Shown here piece by piece: positions 1-8,715 of a stretch of DNA of 64,000 bases. This DNA comes from Alkalicaulis satelles. GTDB taxonomy: Bacteria; Pseudomonadota; Alphaproteobacteria; Caulobacterales; Maricaulaceae. The DNA is taken from contig NZ_VWOJ01000001.1 in the NCBI RefSeq assembly GCF_008630495.1, positions 744,001 to 808,000 of the forward strand, read 5' to 3'. Position 1 is the stretch's first letter. Every line of letters starts with the position of its first letter. The translations under genes were made by a program, and so were the position numbers. The notes beneath the pieces are model-generated. The model had not been told where the DNA came from. It worked only from the letters and a program-made list of their open reading frames with translations, and searched no databases.

Positions 1-131
1 CCGGGCACCATGACGGTGTCATGACGGGCGCCCGCCTCGTCCAGCGCAGCACGGGCGCCGGCCAGCAGCTGCTCGGTAATGTCCTCATAGAACGGAGCGG
101 CCACAATGAGCACGCGGGGGGTGTCAGTCAT
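1..131 (-). CDS. ribH: 6,7-dimethyl-8-ribityllumazine synthase, N-terminal part (cut by window edge)
   Basis: Only the first 43 codons are in the window; the rest lies to the left. The visible start, MTDTPRVLIVAAPFYEDI, followed by a helix like EQLLAGARAALDEAG and then DTVMVPG, matches the N-terminal strand-helix-strand of lumazine synthase. That enzyme condenses 5-amino-6-ribitylamino-uracil with the butanone phosphate made by RibB. The ATG at 129-131 overlaps the end of ribBA by 8 nt, so it is the last visible gene of the rib operon and is probably translationally coupled. Identity is inferred from the start sequence plus operon position. Confidence 0.85.
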   Translation of the reverse strand, partial: MTDTPRVLIVAAPFYEDITEQLLAGARAALDEAGARHDTVMVP

Positions 132-1260
132 GGCGGCTTCCTTCCAGATCGCGCTGTTCAACGACCTGAAGGCCGTATCCGTCAAGTCCGATTATGGTCT
201 GCGGGGCGGTGGTCACCAGGATCATCTGGCGCACGCCCAGATCCAGCAGGATCTGCGCCCCCACCCCGTATTCGCGCAAGCGCCGGGCCTCGCGCGCATC
301 GGGCGGATCGGCCGGGGCGGCGCCGAAACGCTCTGTAATGGCGGACGGATTGGTCTCGCGGATGAACACCATCACGCCCGGGCCGTCATGAGCCTGAAGC
401 GCGCCAATGCCCTCCTCAATGAGCCCGCTGCGCCCGCCGCCAGCGCCCAGAAGATCGTCGGCGAAGCTCACCTTGTGCATGCGCACCAGCACCGGCGCGT
501 CGGGGCGGATGTCCCCGCGCGCAATGGCCACATGCTCCACATCCTCCACCAGCGAACGAAAGACCGACAGGCGGAACGGCCCGCCCCAGCGCGTGGTCAC
601 CTCGGTGTCGAGCCGGCGCTCCACAAAGCGGTCATGCTGGCGGCGATAGGCGATGAGATCGGCGATGGCGCCGATCTTCAGCCCGTGCAGCTGGGCAAAC
701 GCCACCAGATCGGGAAGCCGGGCCATGGTCCCGTCTTCATTCATGATTTCGCAGATGACGCCGGACGGGTTGCAGCCCGCCAGCCGGGCGATATCCACCG
801 CCGCCTCGGTATGGCCTGCGCGCACCAGCACCCCGCCATCGCGCGCCACAAGCGGAAACACATGGCCGGGCGAGACGATGTCTTCCGCCCCCTTGGCCGG
901 GTTGATCGCCGCTGCGATGGTCAGGGCCCGGTCATGGGCCGATATCCCTGTGGATACGCCCTCACGCGCTTCGATGGAGACGGTGAAATTGGTGGTGTGG
1001 CGCGACTGGTTGCGCGAACTCATCAGGGGCAGGCGCAGCTGGTCGGCGCGCGCGCGCGTCAGGGACAGGCAGATCAGGCCGCGCCCGTGCTTGGCCATGA
1101 AATTGACCGCGTCGGGAGTGGCGAACTGGGCCGGAATGACCAGATCGCCCTCATTCTCCCGATCCTCGGCGTCAACCAGGATGAACATGCGCCCCTGGCG
1201 CGCGTCCTCGATGATCTCGGTGATGGAAGACAGCGGCGTATCGCCGTAGGGCTCGCTCAC
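124..1260 (-). CDS. ribBA: RibBA/RibBX-type protein: 3,4-dihydroxy-2-butanone 4-phosphate synthase fused to a degenerate GTP cyclohydrolase II-like domain
   Basis: The 378-aa protein has an N-terminal RibB domain (about residues 1-205) with the acidic DRENEGDLV loop, HGRGLICL, and HTEAAVDIARLAG, all typical of an active enzyme making the four-carbon riboflavin precursor from ribulose 5-phosphate. The C-terminal half (about 206-378) aligns with GTP cyclohydrolase II. However, where that enzyme has its zinc Cys-x10-Cys-x-Cys cluster, this one reads VSFADDLLGAGGGRS with no cysteine, and the RxEGRGIGL loop is replaced by RETNPSAITERFG. The second activity is therefore probably absent, as in the RibBX proteins described in rhizobia. 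The start is GTG at 1260 inside the ribE stop (GTGA overlap), indicating coupling. Confidence 0.9.
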   Translation of the reverse strand: MSEPYGDTPLSSITEIIEDARQGRMFILVDAEDRENEGDLVIPAQFATPDAVNFMAKHGRGLICLSLTRARADQLRLPLMSSRNQSRHTTNFTVSIEAREGVSTGISAHDRALTIAAAINPAKGAEDIVSPGHVFPLVARDGGVLVRAGHTEAAVDIARLAGCNPSGVICEIMNEDGTMARLPDLVAFAQLHGLKIGAIADLIAYRRQHDRFVERRLDTEVTTRWGGPFRLSVFRSLVEDVEHVAIARGDIRPDAPVLVRMHKVSFADDLLGAGGGRSGLIEEGIGALQAHDGPGVMVFIRETNPSAITERFGAAPADPPDAREARRLREYGVGAQILLDLGVRQMILVTTAPQTIIGLDGYGLQVVEQRDLEGSRHD

Positions 1261-1874
1261 GATGGGGTTCCTGCCGGGCGAAAATCGATCAGGCGTGCGG
1301 CGTAGCGCGCCATGACATCGACCTCAAGGTTCACATGCGCTCCCGGCTGCAGACGGCCCAGCGTGGTGACCGCCGCAGTGTGGGGGATGATCATGAGATC
1401 AAACAGGTTTTCCTCCACCGCGTTGACCGTCAGCGAGACCCCGTCCACGGCGATGGAGCCCTTCTCAGCAATGAAAGCCGCCAGAGCGTCCGGCGCGGCG
1501 ATGCGAAGGCGCATCCAGCCGTCCACGTCCTCGCGCGCGCGCACCTCGCCCACCCCGTCCACATGGCCCTGGACGATATGCCCGCCCAGCTCGTCGCCGA
1601 CCTTCAGCGCGCGTTCGAGATTGACGTCTGTCCCCACAGCCCAGGCGCCCAGCGTGGTGCGCGCCAGCGTCTCGGGAGAAACCTCCACCACATGACGCGC
1701 GCCCTGCTCTTGCGGCTCGACCGAGACCAGGGTCAGGCAGGCGCCATCATGGCTAACCGAACAGCCCAGCGAAAAGCTGTGCGCGGCATAGGGGCTGTCC
1801 ACGGTGATGCGGCGCACCGGCCCGTCCTCAATGGCGGCGATGCGCCCCAGCGCGGTGACGATACCGGTGAACAT
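1257..1874 (-). CDS. ribE: Riboflavin synthase, alpha subunit
   Basis: A 205-aa protein starting MFTGIVTALG, the hallmark N-terminus of riboflavin synthase, which dismutates two lumazines into riboflavin. Two lumazine-binding repeats are visible: about residues 1-95 with SCSVSHDGACLTL-like residues, and about 96-190 with GHIVQGHVDGVG and SIAVDGVSLTVN. I chose the ATG at 1872-1874 because the conserved MFTGIV begins there and it sits 4 nt after the ribD stop; an upstream in-frame extension of 11 residues is not conserved in the family. It ends inside the ribBA start. Cytosolic, trimer in known members. Confidence 0.95.
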   Translation of the reverse strand: MFTGIVTALGRIAAIEDGPVRRITVDSPYAAHSFSLGCSVSHDGACLTLVSVEPQEQGARHVVEVSPETLARTTLGAWAVGTDVNLERALKVGDELGGHIVQGHVDGVGEVRAREDVDGWMRLRIAAPDALAAFIAEKGSIAVDGVSLTVNAVEENLFDLMIIPHTAAVTTLGRLQPGAHVNLEVDVMARYAARLIDFRPAGTPS

Positions 1875-1878
1875 TGTT

Positions 1879-2532
1879 TCAGACCCGCTCCCAGCGTTCC
1901 AGGACATCCGCGCCGCATTCGATCACGCGGGTGCGCTGGAAGATGGGCGCGGCGTCCAGCGTCTCAAGGCCCAGGCCTGCAATCGCCGCCATGCCGTCCC
2001 CGCCCAGCAGGACCGGCGCGCGGAACCATTCGATACGATCCACACGACCGAGCGCAAGCGCGGAGGCCGCGACCTTTCCGCCCGCCTCGATCATCACGCT
2101 CCGGCAGCCTTCGCCCGCCAACCAGTCCAGCGCCGCTGCGATATCCACGCGCTCCTCATGAAGCGGCAGCGCCACGCATCGCGCGCCTGCGGCCAGGAGC
2201 GCGCCGGACGGCGGCGCGTGCGCGCCATGAAACAGCACCGCCGGTCCCTCTTTGAGCAGCGCGCATCCCGGCGGCGTGCGCAGGGACGTATCCAGCACGG
2301 CGCGCACAGGCTGTTGGGCTGGCGCCCCGGCGTCCAGCCGGGCGGTCAGGCGCGGATCATCGGCCAGCACCGTGCCGATGCCGGTCAGGATCGCATCATG
2401 GGCGGCGCGCATCTCATGGACCCGGGCGCGGGCTTCGGGACCTGTGATCCATTTCGACGCCCCGCTGGCCAGGGCGATGCGCGCATCCAGGCTGGTGGCG
2501 AGCTTCAAGGTGACGCGCGCGCGCGCGCTCAT
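1879..2532 (-). CDS. ribD: Stand-alone RibD-type pyrimidine reductase (no deaminase domain)
   Basis: At 217 aa this is little more than half the usual RibD (about 360 aa). It starts directly in the reductase domain: [43 protein letters not shown] and the late [10 protein letters not shown] are RibD C-terminal signatures for NADPH-dependent reduction of the ribosylamino-pyrimidine. The zinc deaminase domain with its HAE and PCxxxGxTPPC motifs is absent, and there is no room for it because the ATG overlaps the nrdR stop by 4 nt (ATGA). The deaminase step must be supplied by another gene outside the window. In this operon position most alphaproteobacteria carry the full fusion. Confidence 0.88.
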   Translation of the reverse strand: MSARARVTLKLATSLDARIALASGASKWITGPEARARVHEMRAAHDAILTGIGTVLADDPRLTARLDAGAPAQQPVRAVLDTSLRTPPGCALLKEGPAVLFHGAHAPPSGALLAAGARCVALPLHEERVDIAAALDWLAGEGCRSVMIEAGGKVAASALALGRVDRIEWFRAPVLLGGDGMAAIAGLGLETLDAAPIFQRTRVIECGADVLERWERV

Positions 2533-3026
2533 GCCTCGTCCCCGGACGCCTCGCCGGGGTCCTTTTTGTCCGCATCGATCAGGCGCTCGCCCTTGATGAA
2601 AGTGGCGAAATCCTCCACCTCGCGGAAATCCTTGTAGACCGAGGCGTAGCGCACATAGGCCACGGTATCGAGGGCGCGCAGCCCGTCCATGACCAGCCGG
2701 CCGATCTGCTTGGACTGGACGTCCGGATCGCCGCCGCTTTCCAGCCGCCGAACAATGCCCGACACCATCTGCTCGATGCGGTCGCGTTCTATGGAGCGCT
2801 TCTGGGTGGCCAGCAGCACCGACTTCATCAGCTTGTCGCGCTCGAACGCCTCGCGCTTGCCGTCGGACTTGATGACGTGGAGATCACGCAGCTGGACGCG
2901 CTCGAACGTGGTGAAGCGCGCGCCGCAGGACGGGCACTGGCGCCGGCGCCGGATGGCCCCCCCGTCCTCAGCAGGACGGGAGTCTTTGACCTGGGTGTCG
3001 TGATGACCGCAGAAGGGACAGCGCAC
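2529..3026 (-). CDS. nrdR: Transcriptional repressor NrdR of ribonucleotide reductase genes
   Basis: A 165-aa protein with the N-terminal zinc ribbon [18 protein letters not shown]...[13 protein letters not shown] (cysteines at about 3, 6, 31, 34) followed by an ATP-cone domain (about residues 49-139; [16 protein letters not shown]). Members sense ATP/dATP and repress nrd operons by binding NrdR boxes. The start is GTG at 3024-3026, where the zinc ribbon begins, preceded by a GGTGAG-like ribosome site. It lies between glyA (16 nt upstream) and ribD (4-nt overlap), the common alphaproteobacterial arrangement. The acidic tail after residue 150 is unremarkable. Confidence 0.96.
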   Translation of the reverse strand: MRCPFCGHHDTQVKDSRPAEDGGAIRRRRQCPSCGARFTTFERVQLRDLHVIKSDGKREAFERDKLMKSVLLATQKRSIERDRIEQMVSGIVRRLESGGDPDVQSKQIGRLVMDGLRALDTVAYVRYASVYKDFREVEDFATFIKGERLIDADKKDPGEASGDEA

Positions 3027-3042
3027 GGCTCACCTCACCCGC

Positions 3043-4347
3043 TCAACCCAGCTCGGGATAGATGGGGAAGCGCGCGCACAGCGCCACGACTTCCTCACGC
3101 ACCCGGGCCTCGACCGCCGCATCCCCCTCGCGATTGGCGGCCAGCGCATCGAGCACTTCGGCCATCATTTCGCCCACACGGCGGAACTCCGCCGCGCCGA
3201 AGCCGCGCGTGGTGCCCGCCGGCGCGCCAATGCGCAGGCCGGAGGTGACGGTGGGCTTTGCCGGATCGAACGGCACGCCGTTCTTGTTGCAGGTGATGTG
3301 GGCGCGCTCCAGCGCGGCCTCGGAGATATCGCCGGTCAGCGATTTGGGCCGCAGATCGACCAGCGCCAGATGGCTGTCCGTGCCGCCGGAGACCAGATCA
3401 AACCCGGCTTCGGACAGGGCGCCGGCCATGGCCTTGCAGTTCTCGATCACCTGGCGGGCATAGGCCTTGAATTCCGGGCGTAGAGCCTCGCCGAACGCCA
3501 CCGCCTTGGCCGCGATCACATGCATGAGCGGACCGCCCTGCAGGCCGGGGAAGACGGCCGAATTGAACTTCTTGCCCAGATCCGGATCGTTGGAGACGAT
3601 CATGCCCCCGCGCGGGCCGCGCAGCGTCTTGTGGGTGGTGGTGGTGCACACATGGGCGTGGGGGAGCGGGCTGGGATAGGCGCCGCCCGCCACCAGGCCG
3701 GCGAAATGGGCCATGTCCACCAGGAGATAGGCGCCCACCTCGTCAGCGATCTCGCGGAAGGCCTTGAAATCGATGACGCGCGGATAGGCCGACCCGCCCG
3801 CAATGATCATTTGCGGGCGCACCTGGCGGGCGGTCTCGCGCAGAGCGTCATAATCGATCAGCGCATCGCTCTCGCGCACGCCATAAGCATGAGCCTCGAA
3901 CCACTTGCCCGACAGGTTGGGACGCGCGCCATGGGTCAGATGCCCGCCCGCCGACAGGTCCATGCCCAGGATCTTGTCGCCGGGCTTGAGCAAGGCCAGG
4001 AACACCGCCTGATTGGCCTGGCTGCCCGAATTGGGCTGGACGTTGGCGTAGGCGCAATCAAACAGCGCCCTGGCGCGCGAAATGGCTAGCTCCTCGGCGA
4101 TATCGACGAACTCGCACCCGCCATAATAGCGCTTGCCAGGGTAGCCTTCTGCATACTTGTTGGTGAGCGGCGAGCCCTGGGCCTCCAGCACGGCGCGGCT
4201 GACGATATTCTCCGAAGCGATCAGTTCCACCTGGTCCTGCTGGCGGCGGATTTCACGCGCGATGGCGTCGGCCAGCTCCGGATCGGCCGCATTGAGCGGG
4301 GTGGTGAAGAACGGGTTCGCCGGTTCGCTTGCGTGTGCGTCTGCCAT
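3043..4347 (-). CDS. glyA: Serine hydroxymethyltransferase
   Basis: A 434-aa PLP enzyme that interconverts serine and glycine while charging tetrahydrofolate. The cofactor lysine is K240 in the [15 protein letters not shown] motif; other family marks are [25 protein letters not shown], and [11 protein letters not shown]. The ATG at 4345-4347 has AAGGA eight bases upstream. It is first in a minus-strand run glyA-nrdR-ribD-ribE-ribBA-ribH, so its promoter lies in 4348-4610, back to back with mucR. Length and motifs are normal. Confidence 0.98.
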   Translation of the reverse strand: MADAHASEPANPFFTTPLNAADPELADAIAREIRRQQDQVELIASENIVSRAVLEAQGSPLTNKYAEGYPGKRYYGGCEFVDIAEELAISRARALFDCAYANVQPNSGSQANQAVFLALLKPGDKILGMDLSAGGHLTHGARPNLSGKWFEAHAYGVRESDALIDYDALRETARQVRPQMIIAGGSAYPRVIDFKAFREIADEVGAYLLVDMAHFAGLVAGGAYPSPLPHAHVCTTTTHKTLRGPRGGMIVSNDPDLGKKFNSAVFPGLQGGPLMHVIAAKAVAFGEALRPEFKAYARQVIENCKAMAGALSEAGFDLVSGGTDSHLALVDLRPKSLTGDISEAALERAHITCNKNGVPFDPAKPTVTSGLRIGAPAGTTRGFGAAEFRRVGEMMAEVLDALAANREGDAAVEARVREEVVALCARFPIYPELG

Positions 4348-4521
4348 GGCCAGTTCCTTCGGGTCGCTATGTGCTTCGCCCAGTCATAGGCCCGCCACGC
4401 GCGCCGGACAACCATTCAGGTCCGTTTGCCGCATGACCCGCGTCTTAATGAAAGGCTGCATTCGTTACTCTGTACGCTAGAGCATGAAGTAAAATATCTG
4501 CAATGAAATGCCGCGCATTAC

Positions 4522-4550
4522 TTGCGTCAGTGCCGTATCAGAATTATATC
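4522..4550 (+). promoter_or_regulatory. Candidate sigma-70 promoter and AT-rich leader of mucR
   Basis: TTGCGT (4522-4527) and TATATC (4545-4550) are separated by 17 bases, a plausible housekeeping promoter for the mucR homologue 60 bases downstream. The surrounding 4441-4560 is clearly more A+T rich than the window, with several T-A steps. MucR/Ros proteins bind that kind of sequence and often autoregulate. The assignment is by eye only. Confidence 0.4.
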
Positions 4551-4609
4551 CCCAATGGACCGCGGTGATTCTCCCGGGTCTCACCCTGCTTGCAACAAGG
4601 AACATAGCT

Positions 4610-5032
4610 GTGACCGAAGACACCCTCCCCTCCGTCGACAATGAAGAACTCATGCGGATGACCACCGACATTGTCGCGTCATTCCTGACTCACAATTCGG
4701 TGCCGGCTGAAAGCGTGCCGGACATGATCAAATCGGTATTCGCCACCATGAAAGACATTTCCGGCGGCGAGCCCAAGCCCGAACCCAAGGCCAAGCCGGC
4801 GGTTGCCATCTCCAAATCTGTAACCGACGACTACATTGTTTGCCTGGAAGACGGCAAGAAGCTGAAAATGCTCAAGCGCTATCTGCGCTCGCAATACGAC
4901 ATGAGCCCGGACGACTACCGCCGCAAATGGGGTCTGCCGGCTGATTACCCGATGGTGGCGCCGAACTACTCCAAGCGCCGCTCCGAATTCGCCAAGGAAA
5001 TCGGCCTGGGCCGCGGCGGGCGCAAGAAATAA
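4610..5032 (+). CDS. mucR: MucR/Ros-family transcriptional regulator with degenerate zinc-finger ligands
   Basis: A 140-aa protein. I start it at the GTG 4610-4612 because AAGGA lies eight bases upstream and TEDTLPSVDNEELMRMT is the family N-terminus; an upstream ATG at 4508 would add 34 non-conserved residues. MucR proteins are H-NS-like regulators of surface polysaccharide, motility and cell-cycle genes. The Ros fold region (about 74-125) has VCLEDGKKLKMLKRYL and the conserved WGLPADYPMVAPNY. Of the Cys-x2-Cys/x9/His-x4-His ligand set of Ros only C78 remains; the others read D81, Y91 and Y96. It would thus probably fold without zinc, as reported for some Mesorhizobium homologues. Monocistronic, with its own terminator. 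Confidence 0.93.
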   Translation: MTEDTLPSVDNEELMRMTTDIVASFLTHNSVPAESVPDMIKSVFATMKDISGGEPKPEPKAKPAVAISKSVTDDYIVCLEDGKKLKMLKRYLRSQYDMSPDDYRRKWGLPADYPMVAPNYSKRRSEFAKEIGLGRGGRKK

Positions 5033-5047
5033 CGCACCCGCCTTGCA

Positions 5048-5293
5048 TCAGACGATAACGCCCCGGCCTCCGCGCCGGGGCGTTTTGTTCTCAGGACCCA
5101 GGGTTTGCGCCAGACGTCGCGCCAGCTTGCGCGCGGCCACGCGCTCCAGATCGCTCTGGGCGGCGCCCGCGGGGCCCGAAATCACCACTTCCTCGCCGGT
5201 GGCCACATCCACAGCGGCAACGCGCACGCTCTGACCCAGGGTCATGAATTCGAAAATCACCTCACGGCCGTCCAGACGGCCGCGCGGCGCCAT
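5048..5293 (-). CDS. Small conserved protein, DUF6898-like, downstream of hemA
   Basis: An 81-aa protein beginning [16 protein letters not shown], with the core VRVAAVDVATGEEVVISGP followed by a helix SDLERVAARKLARRL. The pattern resembles the short alphaproteobacterial DUF6898 family, whose function is unknown. Its ATG overlaps the hemA stop by one base (TGATG), so it is the distal gene of a two-gene operon and should be co-translated with ALA synthase. The last residues (after about 66) run through the mucR terminator DNA and are probably not functionally constrained. No signal peptide or membrane segment. Confidence 0.7.
   Translation of the reverse strand: MAPRGRLDGREVIFEFMTLGQSVRVAAVDVATGEEVVISGPAGAAQSDLERVAARKLARRLAQTLGPENKTPRRGGRGVIV
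5057..5089 (+). terminator. Rho-independent terminator of mucR
   Basis: An 11-bp stem (5057-5067 with 5074-5084, core CGCCCCGGC/GCCGGGGCG) with a 6-nt loop is followed by TTTTGTT. It starts 24 bases after the mucR stop and also covers the last codons of the small convergent gene at 5048-5293. Confidence 0.85.
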
Positions 5294-6507
5294 CAGGCCA
5301 CCTTCATGCCGGCATGCTGGACATAGACCGCGCGCAAGGCCTCAACCAGCGCATCGATCATGGCGTCGTCATGCATGGGCGTGGGGGTGAAGCGCATGCG
5401 CTCGGTCCCGCGCGGCACGGTGGGATAGTTGATTGGCTGGACATAGATGCCATGATCGTCCAGCAGCGCATCGGTCATGCGCTTGCACAGGACCGGATCA
5501 CCCACATGAACCGGCACGATATGGGTGACGCTGTCCATCACCGGCAGTCCCGCCTCTTTGAGCCGGGCTTTCAGGGTCGCGGCGCGCTCCTGATGAGCCT
5601 CGCGCAAATGATGGGCGCTCTTGAGAAATTCCACGCTGGCGCGCGCGCCCGCTGCGATGGCCGGGGCCAGCGAGGTGGTGAAGATGAAGCCCGGCGCCCA
5701 GGAGCGCACCGCGTCCACGATCACCGAATCCGCTGCGATATAGCCGCCCATCAGGCCATAGGCCTTGCCCAGCGTGCCCTCGATGATGTCGAACCGGTCC
5801 ATCAGCCCGTCGCGCTCAGCGATGCCGCCGCCGCGCAGGCCGTAAAGACCGACCGCGTGCACCTCGTCGAGATAGGTCAGGGCGTTATACTTGTCGGCCA
5901 GATCGCACACCGCTTCGAGCGGGCCGATATCGCCGTCCATGGAATAGACCGATTCCAGCGCGATCAGCTTGGGCGCATCGACCGGCGCGGCGCGCAGCAG
6001 CTCTTCAAGATGAGCGATGTCGTTGTGGCGCCAGACATGTTTTTCGCAGCCCGACTGGCGCACGCCCTCGATCATGGAGGCGTGATTGAGCGCGTCGGAG
6101 AACATGATCAGGCCGGGCAGGATCTTGCCCAGCGTGGCCAGCGTCGCCTGGTTGGAGATATAGCCCGAGGTGAACAGAAGCGCGGCTTCCTTGCCGTGCA
6201 GGTCGGCGAGCGAGTGCTCCAGCTCGACATGATAGTTGGTGGTGCCCGAGATATTGCGCGTGCCCCCGGCGCCCGCGCCCACATCGTCTATGGCCTGTTT
6301 CATGGCGCCGGTGACGCACGGGCTCTGGCCCATGCCCAGATAGTCATTGGAGCACCAAACCACCACGTCGCGCACATCACCCTCATCGGTGCGCCAGCGC
6401 GCGCGAGGGAACTGGCCGCGCACCCTGCGCAGATTGGCGAAGACCCGGTAGCGCCCTTCAGCCCGGACCCGGGCGACGGACGCCTTGAAGGCGCTGCGAT
6501 AATCCAT
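5293..6507 (-). CDS. hemA: 5-aminolevulinate synthase
   Basis: A 404-aa PLP enzyme of the alpha-oxoamine synthase family, condensing glycine and succinyl-CoA as the first step of heme synthesis (C4 route, typical of alphaproteobacteria). Seen: [40 protein letters not shown], and the cofactor lysine K248 in [15 protein letters not shown] use the ATG at 6505-6507 ([10 protein letters not shown]), the conserved start; an upstream TTG would add seven residues. It is clearly ALAS rather than KBL, the related enzyme at 56687-57889: compare GTRNISGT here with SVRFICG there. Confidence 0.96.
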   Translation of the reverse strand: MDYRSAFKASVARVRAEGRYRVFANLRRVRGQFPRARWRTDEGDVRDVVVWCSNDYLGMGQSPCVTGAMKQAIDDVGAGAGGTRNISGTTNYHVELEHSLADLHGKEAALLFTSGYISNQATLATLGKILPGLIMFSDALNHASMIEGVRQSGCEKHVWRHNDIAHLEELLRAAPVDAPKLIALESVYSMDGDIGPLEAVCDLADKYNALTYLDEVHAVGLYGLRGGGIAERDGLMDRFDIIEGTLGKAYGLMGGYIAADSVIVDAVRSWAPGFIFTTSLAPAIAAGARASVEFLKSAHHLREAHQERAATLKARLKEAGLPVMDSVTHIVPVHVGDPVLCKRMTDALLDDHGIYVQPINYPTVPRGTERMRFTPTPMHDDAMIDALVEALRAVYVQHAGMKVA

Positions 6508-6655
6508 CTGGTCTGCACAGCGGGCCAATCAGCCGCTGCGGCTCTCCCTGGTGTTGTCTTTATGGTGTCCGGACCATGACATAATCCAGATCACGCGTCT
6601 CCCCATGAAACAGAGGCGGAATGTCGCGCCTTCTATTTGAAAACGCTTCGCAAAT

Positions 6656-7561
6656 TCACGATCCCTCTGATCCCGAATCTGATGCGATCATTTGAATCAC
6701 GCCGGAGAAATCAAGCCCCTCCCCGCCGGAATCGACAAAGCGCTGATAGATGTCCGCGGCATGGGCGCCCAGGGGCGTGCTGGCGCCGGCGCTGCGCGCG
6801 GCTTCCATGGCGAGCTTGAGATCCTTGAGCATCAAAGGCGCGGCGAATCCCGGCTTGTAGCCCCGGTTGGACGGCGCCGCGGGCACGGGACCCGGAACCG
6901 GGCAATAGCTGGTCAAAGACCAGTTCTGGCCCGAGGCCTTGGAGGCGATGTCGTAGAAATTCTGGATATCCAGGCCCAGGCGCTCAGCCATGTTCAGCGC
7001 CTCGCACGTGCCGATCATATGGATGGCCAGCAGCATGTTGTTGCAGATCTTGGCCGCCTGGCCTGCGCCCGCCTCGCCGGCATGGATCACCGCCTTGCCC
7101 ATCGCAGCGAGCACCGGCTCGGCTTTAACGAATGCGTCTTTCGGCCCGCCCACCATGAAAGTCAGCGTGCCCGCCTCGGCCGCCGCCACGCCGCCCGACA
7201 CCGGCGCGTCGACAAAGGCGAAGCCCTTGTCCGCCGCCGCAGCGCCCATCTGGCGCGCGCTGTCCACGTCGATGGTGGAGCAATCCATCAGCACGGCGTG
7301 GGCGGGCGCATGGGCCAGCACGCCGTCCGCGCCCGCATAGACGCTGCGCACATGGGCGCTGGCGGGCAGCATGGTGACCACGCCATCGGCGCCGTTCACC
7401 GCTTCGGCCACTGAACCGGCCGCCTTTGCACCCTTGGCGGCGAGCATGGCGACCGCATCGGCATTGAGATCGAAGGCGCACACCTGGTGGCCGGCCTTGA
7501 TCAGGTTCGCAGCCATGCCTGCGCCCATATTACCCAGTCCGATAAAGGCGATCTGCGCCAT
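6656..7561 (-). CDS. mmsB: 3-hydroxyisobutyrate dehydrogenase
   Basis: A 301-aa NAD(P)-dependent beta-hydroxyacid dehydrogenase. The Rossmann start IAFIGLGNMGAGMAANLIKAGH (dinucleotide fold, residues 4-25), substrate motif FVDAPVSGGVAAAEAGTL, catalytic-lysine helix GQAAKICNNMLLA and cofactor strip KDLKLAMEAA are all present. It oxidises 3-hydroxyisobutyrate to methylmalonate semialdehyde in valine catabolism. The gene stands alone between hemA (148 bases) and the Mrp gene; other valine-pathway genes are not adjacent. Specificity among close relatives (for example tartronate semialdehyde reductase) is inferred from sequence resemblance. Confidence 0.85.
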   Translation of the reverse strand: MAQIAFIGLGNMGAGMAANLIKAGHQVCAFDLNADAVAMLAAKGAKAAGSVAEAVNGADGVVTMLPASAHVRSVYAGADGVLAHAPAHAVLMDCSTIDVDSARQMGAAAADKGFAFVDAPVSGGVAAAEAGTLTFMVGGPKDAFVKAEPVLAAMGKAVIHAGEAGAGQAAKICNNMLLAIHMIGTCEALNMAERLGLDIQNFYDIASKASGQNWSLTSYCPVPGPVPAAPSNRGYKPGFAAPLMLKDLKLAMEAARSAGASTPLGAHAADIYQRFVDSGGEGLDFSGVIQMIASDSGSEGS

Positions 7562-7638
7562 GACGGCCTCCCTTGTTCTGATTGCGGTCTTCTATCGCGA
7601 TTTCGCCGTCAGCGGGACCCGCAAGGCGCACACCCGGC

Positions 7639-8715
7639 TCAATCGGTGAAGACGATCTCCGGCGCCGGCCGCCAGGCCGCCTCCACATGGGTCAGCATGG
7701 CTTCGGCGGCGCGCACGAACGCCTTGGCCACCGGCCCGTCGCCCGACGCCACCAGCCGGCCTTCGTCTGACGCCTCGCGCAGTTCGGGATGCAGCGGTAT
7801 CTCCCCCAGGAAAGGCGCGCCGATCAGCTCGGCCTCGGCGCGCGCGCCGCCGCGCCCGAAAATCTCCGTGCCCTCCCCGCAATGGGGGCACAGGAAGAAG
7901 CTCATATTCTCGATCAGGCCCAGGATCGGGATTTCGGTGCGGTCAAACAGGGCGGCGGCCTTGCGCGCATCGTCCAGCGCCAGGGTCTGGGGCGTGGACA
8001 CGATCACCACGCCTGAAATGGGCGCGCCCTGGGCCACGGCCAGCTGGGCGTCGCCCGTGCCCGGCGGCATGTCGATGATCAGGACATCAAGATCGCCCCA
8101 GTTCACCTCGGTGAGAAATTGACGGATGGCGCCGGTGACCATCGGCCCGCGCCAGACTACCGGATCGCGCTCGCCCACCAGAAAGCCCATGGAGACCAGC
8201 TTCACGCCATGGGCTTCCAGCGGCTCGATGCCGTCATCGCCCTTGCGCAGGCCTGGCGCATCAGACAGGCCGAAAATGCGCGGCGCGCTGGGGCCGTAAA
8301 TGTCCGCGTCCATCAGCCCGGTCTTCAGTCCCAGCTTCACGCACGCACCCGCCAGATTGGCGGCCACGGTGGACTTGCCCACCCCGCCCTTGCCCGAAGC
8401 CACGGCGATGATGCGCCGGGCGGGCGCACGCACGGGTTTGGCCGGCTGGCCCTGCGCCTGGCGCGAACGCGCCGGGGCGGTCAGCGCCGCCTCCACGATT
8501 ACCCGGGTGCGCGTCACCCCCGCCACGCCCTCCAGCGCCTGCGCCACCGCCGCACGCAGGGCGTCCAGATCCTCGCCTTCAGGTCCGGGCTTCAGGACGA
8601 TGGTGGCGACCCCGTCGCGCAGATCACATCCGGCGATGCGCCCGCTTTCCCCCAGCGCGCGGCCGTCTGAAGGCAGTTTGAGCGGGGCGAGAGCGGACAT
8701 CAGCAAATCGGTCAT
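7639..8715 (-). CDS. apbC: Mrp/NBP35/ApbC-family iron-sulfur cluster carrier ATPase
   Basis: A 358-aa cytosolic protein: N-terminal DUF59/MIP18-like domain (about 1-95), a linker rich in Ala/Arg, then a deviant-Walker P-loop VASGKGGVGKSTVAANLA and the CPHC pair in SFFLCPHCGEGTEIFG that holds a bridging [4Fe-4S] cluster in dimers. IDMPPGTGDAQL is the Walker B/switch region. Members transfer Fe-S clusters to apo-proteins. Start ATG at 8713-8715 (MTDLLMSALAPL); an 81-residue upstream extension that stays open is not conserved. Monocistronic as far as I can see. Confidence 0.93.
   Translation of the reverse strand: MTDLLMSALAPLKLPSDGRALGESGRIAGCDLRDGVATIVLKPGPEGEDLDALRAAVAQALEGVAGVTRTRVIVEAALTAPARSRQAQGQPAKPVRAPARRIIAVASGKGGVGKSTVAANLAGACVKLGLKTGLMDADIYGPSAPRIFGLSDAPGLRKGDDGIEPLEAHGVKLVSMGFLVGERDPVVWRGPMVTGAIRQFLTEVNWGDLDVLIIDMPPGTGDAQLAVAQGAPISGVVIVSTPQTLALDDARKAAALFDRTEIPILGLIENMSFFLCPHCGEGTEIFGRGGARAEAELIGAPFLGEIPLHPELREASDEGRLVASGDGPVAKAFVRAAEAMLTHVEAAWRPAPEIVFTD

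Noticed and set aside
106-1305. Long plus-strand open frame opposite ribBA
   Set aside because: It has the Arg/Ala/His-rich composition of an antisense shadow in high-G+C DNA, and the minus-strand frame carries clear RibB motifs. The same applies to long frames opposite gyrA (23250-25037), dxs (26595-27983), lig (48488-49708) and hldE/kdsA (57994-59997).
4348-4521. FMN or glycine riboswitch ahead of the glyA-rib operon
   Set aside because: I looked for conserved FMN (RFN) and glycine aptamer cores upstream of glyA and between the rib genes and saw none.
4508-4609. Upstream ATG for mucR
   Set aside because: It would overlap the likely promoter and add 34 residues outside the family; GTG at 4610 has the ribosome site.
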